A DNA stretch of 64,000 bases from Phocaeicola plebeius (GTDB lineage Bacteria > Bacteroidota > Bacteroidia > Bacteroidales > Bacteroidaceae), in assembly GCF_003437535.1 (NCBI RefSeq), contig NZ_QSQT01000005.1, positions 62,001 through 126,000 on the forward strand. The letters are read 5' to 3'. Positions 10,201-18,552 of the stretch are shown in pieces (within the stretch, counting starts at the first letter, position 1; each line of letters begins with the position of its first letter). The position numbers and the translations under genes were made by a program. The notes beneath the pieces are model-generated. The model was not told where the DNA came from and ran no database searches. It saw only the letters and a list, made by a program, of their open reading frames with translations.

Positions 10201-10881
10201 ATGAAACAGTTGAGATTCTTTTTTATCCTTATGGCATGGGTCTGTATCCATACCACTTGGGGACAGGTGAGTACGTCGTCTGATCCGTTGTATGGAAAAC
10301 GTATCGGAGTCATAGGCGACAGCTATGTAAGAAATCATCGTGAGCCGGTGGAATATACATGGCATTATAAGTTTGCGAAAAAGCATGGAATGCAATATTT
10401 CAATTACGGGCGTAATGGGAATTGTGTAGCCATGCCTCGTGCTCGTTTCGGCGAGGCGATGTATAAACGTTATAAAGAAATGACTGATTCATTGGATTAT
10501 GTGGTGGTCATTGCCGGACACAATGATGCTTCCCTCCTCGATTCTATCGGTATTGATAATTACAAGGAAAAACTGGGCATATTGTGTGAGGGGCTGATTG
10601 AAAAGTATCCTTCTGCCAAACTGTTTTTCTTTACCTGCTGGACACGAAAAAATTTTTCAGGCAGTGCAGCCGAGAAAGTCGTGGATGCGACATTGGAGGT
10701 GTGCGGGCGTTACAGTATTCCTGTTTTTGATGCAGCACGTAAGGGAAATATCTTTGCGCAAAGCGATGCTTTCCGCAAGATTTACTTTCAGAATGAAGGC
10801 GTAAACGATACAGCTCATTTGAATGCGAAAGGACATGACCGTTTCTTGCCTTGTGCGGAAGCTTTTTTGCTTCAATATTGA
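10201..10881 (+). CDS. SGNH/GDSL-type hydrolase, secreted
   Basis: 226-residue serine hydrolase of the SGNH fold. After a signal peptide (MKQLRFFFILMAWVCIHTTWG) comes block I, IGDSY with the nucleophile Ser41. GRNGN and AGHND fit the oxyanion Gly and Asn blocks II and III. NDTAHLNAKGH near the C-terminus carries the Asp and His of the catalytic set. An open frame extends 45 bp upstream into the GH115 gene, but ATG 10201 places the signal peptide at the N-terminus. Probably a carbohydrate esterase, for example removing acetyl groups from the glycan that GH115 acts on; substrate inferred from the operon only. No terminator follows; the repeat array begins 47 bp downstream. Confidence 0.85.
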   Translation: MKQLRFFFILMAWVCIHTTWGQVSTSSDPLYGKRIGVIGDSYVRNHREPVEYTWHYKFAKKHGMQYFNYGRNGNCVAMPRARFGEAMYKRYKEMTDSLDYVVVIAGHNDASLLDSIGIDNYKEKLGILCEGLIEKYPSAKLFFFTCWTRKNFSGSAAEKVVDATLEVCGRYSIPVFDAARKGNIFAQSDAFRKIYFQNEGVNDTAHLNAKGHDRFLPCAEAFLLQY

Positions 10882-10927
10882 TAAAACATCTTTTCCTTTC
10901 TGTATATAAGTCATTTTGCTGTGGCAT

Positions 10928-11021
10928 ATTCTCTGTTTCACACTGTGAAATACAAAAACCACAGTGTGGGATACATATTTCACACTGTGGGATACAAATC
11001 CCACGGTGTGAAACAGAGAAT
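10928..11021. repeat. Array of four 21-bp palindromic repeats
   Basis: Four units centred at 10943, 10964, 10985 and 11006, exactly 21 bp apart. Unit 1 is the perfect odd palindrome TTTCACACTGTGAAA; units 2-4 are CCACAGTGTGG, TTTCACACTGTGGGA and CCCACGGTGTGAAA. Spacers are ATACAAA-like. The outer ends also form a 16-bp perfect inverted repeat (10928-10943 with 11006-11021), so the whole block could fold into one long hairpin. GAGAATC (11016-11022) can pair instead with GATTCTC (11031-11037). The array lies between the SGNH gene and the GH97 gene. Confidence 0.85.
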
Positions 11022-11141
11022 CGATAAAGGGATTCTCGGGAATATAGAAGGGGTATTTTATTTTCATATTGTGCGTCATGCAGTAAGTGTTTTTTTTTGT
11101 ATGATTGTTATATATATGACAAACATAAAAAATATACAGCG

Positions 11142-13247
11142 ATGAGAACGATTTTTGTATTGCTTGGGTTGCTGGCGGCATCTGTAACGGTGAATGCACA
11201 GACATTGACCTCGCCCGACGGAAACTTCAAGATGCAGTTTCATCTATCAGACGAAGGCAAACCAGTCTATTCGTTAATGTACAAAGAAAAAGAAGTGATA
11301 AATGAAAGCAAAATGGGCCTCCAGATAAGTCCTTCGATTGCATTTGATCGTAACTTTAGTGTGGTGGAAACGAAGATAGATAGTTGCGATACGGTCTGGA
11401 AAACAGTCTGGGGACAGAACAGTGAGATCAGAGACCACCATAAAGAGTTGTGGGTGGCACTGAAACAAGAAAAATCCGGCAGACTTCTGAATATCCGCTT
11501 CCGGTTGTTTAATGACGGTCTGGGTTTCCGTTATGAATTCCCTGTGCAAAATAATCTGCGTCATTTTACCCTAAAAGAAGAATTGACAGAATTTCAGCTG
11601 GCTGGCAATCATAAAGCTTTCTGGATTCCGGCTGACTACGATACCAATGAGTTTCAGATAACTACTTCCCGCCTTTCGGAGGTACCTCTTTTAATTGATG
11701 AGGCCCGCAATGAGCCTTTGGCTTGTAAATCACCGACTCCGAATCTGGCTGTGCAGACTCCGCTGATGCTGAAGTCTGACAATGGACTGTATATTAATAT
11801 TCATGAGGCTGCACTGGTAAATTATCCGGCCATGCATTTGAACCTGGATGCAGAAACTTATCTTATGAGTGCACACTTGACGCCCGATAAGAATGGAAAC
11901 AAGGGATACATTCAGACTGGAAGTGTGACGCCGTGGCGTACGATTATTGTGAGCGACGATGCCCGCGATATACTGGCTTCCAACTTGATTCTGAATTTGA
12001 ATGAACCTTGTAAGATAGAGGATACTTCATGGATAAAGCCTACTAAATACGTTGGTGTATGGTGGGAATATTTCACGGGTGGAGGTTCTACATGGGCCTA
12101 TACCGACACGCAGGATGTCGTGATAGGACAAACTGATTACAAGCAACTGAAACCTAACGGGCATCATGGAGCCAATACGGCTCATGTGAAAGAATACATC
12201 GACTTTGCAGCCAAACATGGATTTGACGCCGTGCTGGTGGAAGGATGGAATGAAGGATGGGAAGATAACTATGCGTATGCCAAAGAATTTATCTATAGCT
12301 TTACTACTCCTTATCCAGATTTTGACGTGAAGGAGTTACAGGCGTATGCGGCTTCCAAAGGGGTAAAGATTATCATGCACCATGAAACCACCTCGTCTGT
12401 GGCTGATTATGAGCGTCAGATGGATGATGCGTTCCGTTTCATGAAAGATAACGGATACGATGCGGTGAAAACTGGATATGTAGGCCCGATTATTCCACGT
12501 AGTGAGCATCACGACGGACAGTGGATGGTGAACCATTACAACCGTGTGGCAGAAAAGGCAGCCCAGTATAAGATCATGGTCAATTCGCACGAAGCGGTTC
12601 GTCCGACCGGTTTATGTCGTACTTATCCTAACTGGATTGCACAAGAGTCGGCACGAGGAACAGAGTTTGAATCATTCAACGGCATTCGTCCGGACCACCA
12701 GACCATACTTCCGTTTACCCGTCTGATGGGAGGACCGATGGATTACACCCCGGGTATTTTTGAGGGAGACTTGTCAGTGTATGGCAGTAACAAGGCAAAG
12801 TTGGGTACTACACTAGTAAAACAATTAGCTTTGTATGTCACGATGTACAGTCCGCTTCAGATGGCTGCCGATTTGTATCAGAATTATGAGAAATATCCGG
12901 ATGCGTTTCAGTTTATTAAGGATGTGGCAGTTGACTGGGATCATACCTATATATTAGAGGCGGAACCGGGAGATTACATCACGATTGCCCGTAAGGCTAA
13001 AGGGAAAAATGAATGGTATATAGGAGGTATTACGGATGAAAACAGCCGTGAAGCCCTTATCGACTTCAGCTTTTTGCCGAAAGGCAAGAAATATCAGGCC
13101 GTTATCTATGCAGACGGGAAAAAAGCCGACTGGCGGACAAATCCGAAGGAATATGTAATAGAAACACGGACGGTAAGTCATAAGACTAAACTCAGACAAA
13201 AGCTGGCCCCCAGTGGCGGGGTAGCCATCAGTATAAAGGAATTATAG
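11142..13247 (+). CDS. Glycoside hydrolase family 97, inverting (SusB-like alpha-glucosidase)
   Basis: 701-residue secreted enzyme; signal peptide MRTIFVLLGLLAASVTVNAQ. Large N-terminal beta domain, TIM barrel, and C-terminal beta domain. The inverting GH97 set is complete: Glu415 (HHETTSSV), Glu484 (NSHEAVRP) and Glu508 (ARGTEFES). Their spacing of 69 and 24 residues is exactly that of Glu439, Glu508 and Glu532 in SusB of B. thetaiotaomicron. It should therefore be an inverting alpha-glucosidase-type enzyme, periplasmic. The frame is open from 11097, but ATG 11142 begins the signal peptide. It lies downstream of the palindromic array and just ahead of the ECF sigma gene, which has its own promoter. 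Confidence 0.9.
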   Translation: MRTIFVLLGLLAASVTVNAQTLTSPDGNFKMQFHLSDEGKPVYSLMYKEKEVINESKMGLQISPSIAFDRNFSVVETKIDSCDTVWKTVWGQNSEIRDHHKELWVALKQEKSGRLLNIRFRLFNDGLGFRYEFPVQNNLRHFTLKEELTEFQLAGNHKAFWIPADYDTNEFQITTSRLSEVPLLIDEARNEPLACKSPTPNLAVQTPLMLKSDNGLYINIHEAALVNYPAMHLNLDAETYLMSAHLTPDKNGNKGYIQTGSVTPWRTIIVSDDARDILASNLILNLNEPCKIEDTSWIKPTKYVGVWWEYFTGGGSTWAYTDTQDVVIGQTDYKQLKPNGHHGANTAHVKEYIDFAAKHGFDAVLVEGWNEGWEDNYAYAKEFIYSFTTPYPDFDVKELQAYAASKGVKIIMHHETTSSVADYERQMDDAFRFMKDNGYDAVKTGYVGPIIPRSEHHDGQWMVNHYNRVAEKAAQYKIMVNSHEAVRPTGLCRTYPNWIAQESARGTEFESFNGIRPDHQTILPFTRLMGGPMDYTPGIFEGDLSVYGSNKAKLGTTLVKQLALYVTMYSPLQMAADLYQNYEKYPDAFQFIKDVAVDWDHTYILEAEPGDYITIARKAKGKNEWYIGGITDENSREALIDFSFLPKGKKYQAVIYADGKKADWRTNPKEYVIETRTVSHKTKLRQKLAPSGGVAISIKEL

Positions 13248-13344
13248 GTAGAAGATTGTTTTCAGGAAAATAAAGGTAGCTCTTTGATAGAATTGTCGGC
13301 ATAATTATAAAGAACAGGTATTAGTGGATGACTTTGCATAAAAG

Positions 13345-13375
13345 TTGTTGAAATAGATTTTAAAATTTATCTTTG
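13345..13375 (+). promoter_or_regulatory. Promoter of the ECF sigma/FecR operon
   Basis: TTG at 13345-13347, 20-bp spacer, TATCTTTG at 13368-13375, ending 25 bp before the start codon. A housekeeping-type promoter fits a regulator that must be present before induction. Confidence 0.65.
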
Positions 13376-13400
13376 TGATAAATACCAAATCTGATCACTT

Positions 13401-13964
13401 ATGTCTGTAAATAATTTTGAAACAATATATTATGGTTTGTTTAAACAGCATTATTCTGAATTGTTGTTTTATGCAACCCGTCTGGTAGGTGAGGATGATG
13501 CGGAAGATATTGTTCAGGATGTATTTGTTGAATTGTGGAACAATAAAAGCAAGATTGATTTTGATGACCACATCAAGTCTTTTTTATATAAGTCTGTTTA
13601 TACAAGGTCCATCAATTTTCTGAAGCATAAATCGGTAGTGGATAGTTATACTTCGGAGGAAAAAGAATTTTTTGCCCAGAAGATTGCCTATTACAATTAT
13701 GAAAACTCTGAGGTAATGGCACGGTTGGAGAATATGGAGTTGAAGAAGGAAATTCTGTCTGCCATCAATGATTTGCCGGATCAGAGCCGAAAAGTATTTA
13801 AGATGAGCTATCTCTACGAGATGAAGAATAAGGAAATTGCCGACATACTTGGTATTTCCCTGAGAACGGTAGAAGCCCATATGTATAAGGCTTTGAAGAT
13901 ACTGCGTGTAAAGCTCAGTCATCTGCTTTTATTATTAATTTGTTTTTTAGGTATATATGAATAA
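13401..13964 (+). CDS. RNA polymerase ECF sigma-70 factor
   Basis: 187 residues, the usual size. Region 2 (about 10-85) contains ATRLVGEDDAEDIVQDVFVELW, here split across residues 27-48. Region 4 (about 115-175) has the helix-turn-helix around NKEIADILGISLRTVEAHM. A hydrophobic C-terminal tail (SHLLLLLICFLGIYE) is common in Bacteroidetes ECFs of this type. The gene overlaps the FecR gene by 8 bp, implying translational coupling. In this family the sigma factor is held by FecR and released when the outer-membrane SusC-type receptor binds its glycan; it then transcribes the neighbouring susCD genes. Target here inferred from position. Confidence 0.95.
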   Translation: MSVNNFETIYYGLFKQHYSELLFYATRLVGEDDAEDIVQDVFVELWNNKSKIDFDDHIKSFLYKSVYTRSINFLKHKSVVDSYTSEEKEFFAQKIAYYNYENSEVMARLENMELKKEILSAINDLPDQSRKVFKMSYLYEMKNKEIADILGISLRTVEAHMYKALKILRVKLSHLLLLLICFLGIYE

Positions 13965-14958
13965 CATTAGTGACGATATTATATGGAGGTATCTTCAGGG
14001 AATTGCAACAGCTGAAGATATGGAGGCGCTGAATGAATATATCAGTGCTTCTCCCGATAACAAAAAGTATTTGTTTTCCATAGAGGAGTTGTATCATCTG
14101 GGAAGGTGGAAATACGACGAAGAAGATAAAATAAACGCAGCCATGCAACGACTGAAATCGGTTGTACAGCCTGTTGAGATGTCTGTGCTTTCGGAAAAGA
14201 AGGTGAAAAAACAGATGAAGCACCTCTTTTTGTGGACTCGATATGCAGCGGCCGTGCTTGTGCTGGTGCTTATAGGATGGCTGTCCTTTAGGGGGTTGAC
14301 AAGCGAGGATATGATAAGGGTTTACGCAGACAATAAGATAAGAAAGATTGAACTTGCAGATGGGACGAAAGTTTGGTTGAATAAGGGAAGCGTGTTTGAA
14401 TATCCGGAAAACTTTGCAGGCGATAACCGAAAAGTCAGACTGAATGGGGAAGCTTATTTTGAAGTCGCTCGTCAGACTGGAAAGCATAAGTTTACGGTAG
14501 AGAGCAAATTGATGACCGTGGTAGTGCATGGTACGATTTTCAATATGAAAAGTTATGACCAAGCTACCGTCGCAGAAACTTCTCTTATTGAAGGAGAGGT
14601 GCTCGTGGAGTCGGGTGATGATGATTCGAAAATTATTTTGCTTCCCGGACAGAAAGCCATTGTGGAAGAAAGCAGCCATAAGATGGTTGTCAAAGAGACC
14701 AATTCGCTTATGGATGGGATTTGGCGGAATAACATGGTTCCTTTCCAGAATGCAACGATTCAAGATATTGCCAAGGTGCTGGAAGATTTATATCATGTCA
14801 AGATTGAGGTCCGTAAAGATATAGACTTGACACATACCTATTCAGGCATGATAGAGAAAAAAGAAAAGCTGGAGGATGTGATGAAGACCCTACAGAATAG
14901 CATTCCGATAAGATACAAGATAGAGAGTGATAAGGTTTTGATTGAACCCATGGAGTAA
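13957..14958 (+). CDS. FecR-family anti-sigma factor
   Basis: 333-residue inner-membrane protein. The N-terminal cytoplasmic part (1-90) holds the sigma factor. One membrane segment, AAAVLVLVLIGWL, lies near residues 91-108. The periplasmic FecR domain (about 125-230) shows IELADGTKVWLNKGS, LNGEAYFEV and VHGTIFNMKSY. A DUF4974-type C-terminal domain (about 260-333, VPFQNATIQDIAKVLEDLY) is expected to meet the STN domain of SusC. The start overlaps the sigma gene by 8 bp. Followed by a strong terminator, so sigma and anti-sigma form a two-gene unit separate from susC. Confidence 0.94.
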   Translation: MNNISDDIIWRYLQGIATAEDMEALNEYISASPDNKKYLFSIEELYHLGRWKYDEEDKINAAMQRLKSVVQPVEMSVLSEKKVKKQMKHLFLWTRYAAAVLVLVLIGWLSFRGLTSEDMIRVYADNKIRKIELADGTKVWLNKGSVFEYPENFAGDNRKVRLNGEAYFEVARQTGKHKFTVESKLMTVVVHGTIFNMKSYDQATVAETSLIEGEVLVESGDDDSKIILLPGQKAIVEESSHKMVVKETNSLMDGIWRNNMVPFQNATIQDIAKVLEDLYHVKIEVRKDIDLTHTYSGMIEKKEKLEDVMKTLQNSIPIRYKIESDKVLIEPME

Positions 14959-14965
14959 AATCCGA

Positions 14966-15006
14966 TTCGGCAAACACGCATTTATGAGGTGTTTGCCGAT
15001 TTTTTT
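14966..15006 (+). terminator. Terminator of the sigma/FecR operon
   Basis: Perfect 10-bp stem CGGCAAACAC/GTGTTTGCCG with an 11-nt loop, followed by seven T. Confidence 0.9.
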
Positions 15007-15026
15007 ATATTTCCCGAAAAAAATAA

Positions 15027-15080
15027 TGAATTTGAGTAAGTGTTTTATATAGGGTGGCTGTTATATATGTACTATTGGAA
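15027..15080 (+). promoter_or_regulatory. Likely ECF-dependent promoter region of susC 1
   Basis: The 104 bp between the FecR terminator and susC hold no full TAnnTTTG box; the closest is TGAATTTG at 15027-15034. The stretch GTGTTTTATATAGGGTGGC (15041-15059) resembles my memory of sequences before ECF-controlled susC genes in Bacteroides. Given the adjacent sigma/FecR pair, this is the probable target promoter; not proven by sequence. Confidence 0.4.
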
Positions 15081-15110
15081 ATTGTAGTAATAATTTAAAA
15101 TAACAAGATT

Positions 15111-18100
15111 ATGTTTAACCTTAAAAAGAATTTATTTTTAGAAGGGAAAATGCAATCCTTATGTTCGGGAAAATATCTCAGGACATTGGTTTTTTTAGGC
15201 TTGTCGGCAGCTCCTTTTCAGTGGGTTTCGGCGCAGTTTAATCTTTCACTGACTAATCCTAATTTAGGGAGTGTAATTAAAGAAATCCAGGCTCAGTCGG
15301 ATTATCAGTTTTTCTATGACGATAAGCTTGCTTCTGTTCAACTTGAATCTTTGAATGTAACTGATTCTTCTTTACAGGAAGTATTGAGCAAGGCTTTGAG
15401 TGGGAAAAATATTTCCTATAAAATAGACGATAGAGTCGTTTATCTGTCTATGGATAATTCCACGGTAAAGAAGTCACCTGCACAGAGTGCTGCAAAGAAG
15501 ACGATTACCGGACGTATAGTAGATGCGACAGGTGAACCATTGATTGGTGTGACTATCATGGAAAAAGGAACTACCAATGGTAGCATTACCGATTACGATG
15601 GAAATTATACTGTGAGTGTACCGGGAAATGCGGTGCTTCAGTTCTCTTATATCGGCTATAAGAGTGTCGAGATGAAGGTAGAAGGCAAAGAAGTGATTGA
15701 TCTGACTATGCATGAAGATACGGAGGTATTGGATGAGGTTGTCGTTACTGCTTTGGGTATCAAGCGTGAGAAAAAAATGCTGGGATACGCTGTACAGGAA
15801 TTGAAGAGTGATGAATTGAACAAAACGGGTGACCCTTCTGTAACCAGTGCTTTGCAAGGTAAGGTAGCCGGTCTGTCAATGAATACTTCATCTACAGGTT
15901 TGGGTGGTTCTACTAAGATTACTATTCGTGGTAACTCTTCATTGAGCGACAATAACCAACCGTTGTGGATTGTGGATGGAGTTCCTTTTAGTGACAATAA
16001 TACATCGGATGCATCTATGTTTGGTGGTGTTGACCGTGGTAGTGTTTCTTTAGATATCAATCCGGATGATATTGAGAGTATTTCTGTGTTAAAGGGCCCG
16101 AATGCGGCAGCTCTTTATGGTAGCCGTGCCGGTAATGGTGTTATCTTGGTAACTACAAAGAAAGGTTCTAAAAAAGAAGGTTTTGGTGTTCGTTATAGCG
16201 GGAACTTTACTTGGTCTAAGGTTGCAGAAACATTGGATATGCAGACTCGTTATGGACAAGGTCATATCAACCCCACAGGAGGTGTGGAATATAGTGTTGA
16301 TGATAGTGGAAGTTGGGGACCTGTATTAAACGGTGATATGTATACTGCATGGAATGGAGAAGAAATGCCTTTCTCAAATTATGGCAATAAGTTGAAAGAC
16401 TATTTTGATACAGGCTTTTCTCAGACGCACAATGTTTCTGTAAGTAATACTACAGAAACATCACATTATCGTGCTTCTTTTGGAGCAGCAGATAGTAAAG
16501 GTGTATTCCCGACTGAAAAATTAAATCGTGTAAATATAGACCTGAATGCAGGAACTGAGCTGAACAAATACTTCTCTATGGAAGGTAAAATTTCGTTGTC
16601 CCGTACAAAAGGGACAGACCGTCCATATTATGGTGTTTATGGTGCTATCAATCAGTTAATAGGAATCCCTAATAATGTACGTTTGGATGATTTGAAAGAA
16701 TATTCAAATGAAAATCAAGTACATGTAAACTGGGTGAAACCATCTGCATCTATCCGAAACCCGTATTATGTATTGAATCAGCGTCACAATTCTGATGAGC
16801 GTTGGCGTGCATTTGGTTACTATAATGCAAAAATCAATTTTACTGATTGGTTGCATTTTTCTGCAAAATATGCATTTGACTATTATCGTACACGTCTTGA
16901 GGACACTAATCTCGGTGACGGATTTACAGAAACTACTTTATCAGACATTCATACTGATGAAATGAATCGTTCAGAAGAAAATTTCTTTGAATCAAATGCT
17001 GAGTTTTTATTGATGGGTGATAAACAGCTAACAGATAATTTCCGCTTAGGCTTTACAGCTGGAGCCAATTTTATGTATCAAAAATTTGAAACATTGGGAG
17101 CAGGTGTAAGAGATATGCTTAACAAGAATATGTGGATGCTAAACGCAGCAAATATATTGAATACTGCTAAAGAATCTGGATATGAACGTGCAATGAACTC
17201 TGTATTTGGGTCTGCACAGTTGGCATGGAAAGAATATCTATCTTTGGATTTGACTGCACGTAATGACTGGTCATCTACTCTGCCAAAGCAAAATAATTCA
17301 TTCTTCTATCCGTCTGCTAACTTGAGTTTTGTAATCTCTGATTTCGTTCGCTCTTTGGATAAAACATTGCCTGACTGGATGACGTTTGCTAAACTACGTT
17401 TGTCTGCCGCTCAAGTAGGAAAGGATACTAACCCTTACCAGCTATACAATACTTACGATTATATCTTTGAAAACGGTGGTAAATTGACAGCCAATATGTC
17501 TAACGTGAAAATGAACGATCAGTTGAAGCCGGAAATAGCCACATCTTATGAAGTTGGTTTGGATATGAAGTTCCTTAATAACCGTTTAGGCTTTGATTTT
17601 ACTTATTATTATAGTAAAACAAAAAATCAAATCATGAAAGTTCCTGCTGCTGCTCCATGGTCAGGAGGTAAATGGGTAAATGCCGGTTTGATTTCAAATC
17701 AGGGTGTTGAATTGATGTTGTATTCTACTATCGTGGATACAAAAGACTTTACGTTCGATTTGAATGTAAACATGGCTCATAACGTATCTATGGTAAAAGA
17801 ATTGGCAGAAGGTGTTGATTATTTATTCTTTGATGGTGATTCTGGCTTCCCGATAAAAGTTGGAACTCGTGCAGGTCATAAATTGGGAGAAATCTATGCT
17901 TCAGAAGTCTATATGCGTGATGAAAACGGAAATATCCTTGTGGGCGCAAATGGTTTACCGATGAGAAGTCGTAAATTGTCAGATCGTCTTGCAAACCCGA
18001 TTGGAAATATTCAACCAAAGCTTACGATGTCTGTATCACCTTCGTTTACATATAAGGGCATTTCATTGTCTGCTATGTTTGATATGAGATTTGGTGGTGA

Positions 18101-18533
18101 CATTTATTCTTATTCAGAAGCTTTGGCAACAGGAAGTGGTCTGGCAAAACGGACAGAAAACCGTGGAGAGGACAATAATTATATGATGATATTCCCAGGC
18201 GTGCATGCAGATGGAACTCCGAATACGACACAGATTACAGCTTCAAACTATTACGGAAATTTGCTGCCAGAAGATTTCTTGTATGACGCGTCATTTATCA
18301 AGCTGAAAGAATTGTCTTTGGGGTATTCATTCCCGTCAAAAATGTTGAAAAAAACTCCGTTGACTGCATTGAATGTTTCATTTGTGGCACGTAACTTGTG
18401 TTATCTGTTGAAACACACTCCGGGTACAAGTCCAGAGGGAGGCTATGACACGACTATGTTCTCTCAAGCTATTGACTTTGCGGCTATACCATTTACACGC
18501 ACATTCGGTTTTTCTGTAAGTTTAGGTTTCTAA
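15111..18533 (+). CDS. SusC-family TonB-dependent transporter with STN signalling domain
   Basis: 1140-residue outer-membrane oligosaccharide importer. Order: long leader with signal peptide ending WVSA; STN domain (about 45-115, LGSVIKEIQAQSDYQFFYDD), which passes the ligand signal to FecR; carboxypeptidase-like domain (about 130-210, GRIVDATGEPLIGVTIMEKG); TonB box region DEVVVTALGIKREKK; plug (about 225-350, IRGNSSL, WIVDGVPF, GSRAGNGVILVTTKKG); and a 22-strand barrel ending in aromatic FSVSLGF. The STN domain, absent from the two SusC proteins of PUL 2, fits control by the adjacent sigma/FecR pair. SusD follows after 19 bp. Its first codons contain TTAACCTTAAA, complementary to the core of the small RNAs. 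Confidence 0.95.
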   Translation: MFNLKKNLFLEGKMQSLCSGKYLRTLVFLGLSAAPFQWVSAQFNLSLTNPNLGSVIKEIQAQSDYQFFYDDKLASVQLESLNVTDSSLQEVLSKALSGKNISYKIDDRVVYLSMDNSTVKKSPAQSAAKKTITGRIVDATGEPLIGVTIMEKGTTNGSITDYDGNYTVSVPGNAVLQFSYIGYKSVEMKVEGKEVIDLTMHEDTEVLDEVVVTALGIKREKKMLGYAVQELKSDELNKTGDPSVTSALQGKVAGLSMNTSSTGLGGSTKITIRGNSSLSDNNQPLWIVDGVPFSDNNTSDASMFGGVDRGSVSLDINPDDIESISVLKGPNAAALYGSRAGNGVILVTTKKGSKKEGFGVRYSGNFTWSKVAETLDMQTRYGQGHINPTGGVEYSVDDSGSWGPVLNGDMYTAWNGEEMPFSNYGNKLKDYFDTGFSQTHNVSVSNTTETSHYRASFGAADSKGVFPTEKLNRVNIDLNAGTELNKYFSMEGKISLSRTKGTDRPYYGVYGAINQLIGIPNNVRLDDLKEYSNENQVHVNWVKPSASIRNPYYVLNQRHNSDERWRAFGYYNAKINFTDWLHFSAKYAFDYYRTRLEDTNLGDGFTETTLSDIHTDEMNRSEENFFESNAEFLLMGDKQLTDNFRLGFTAGANFMYQKFETLGAGVRDMLNKNMWMLNAANILNTAKESGYERAMNSVFGSAQLAWKEYLSLDLTARNDWSSTLPKQNNSFFYPSANLSFVISDFVRSLDKTLPDWMTFAKLRLSAAQVGKDTNPYQLYNTYDYIFENGGKLTANMSNVKMNDQLKPEIATSYEVGLDMKFLNNRLGFDFTYYYSKTKNQIMKVPAAAPWSGGKWVNAGLISNQGVELMLYSTIVDTKDFTFDLNVNMAHNVSMVKELAEGVDYLFFDGDSGFPIKVGTRAGHKLGEIYASEVYMRDENGNILVGANGLPMRSRKLSDRLANPIGNIQPKLTMSVSPSFTYKGISLSAMFDMRFGGDIYSYSEALATGSGLAKRTENRGEDNNYMMIFPGVHADGTPNTTQITASNYYGNLLPEDFLYDASFIKLKELSLGYSFPSKMLKKTPLTALNVSFVARNLCYLLKHTPGTSPEGGYDTTMFSQAIDFAAIPFTRTFGFSVSLGF

Positions 18534-18552
18534 TTCTAAAAACAAAAGTATT

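Noticed and set aside
13915..14763. 282-codon minus-strand frame inside the FecR gene
   Set aside because: Antisense to a well-defined FecR gene; no promoter or domain.
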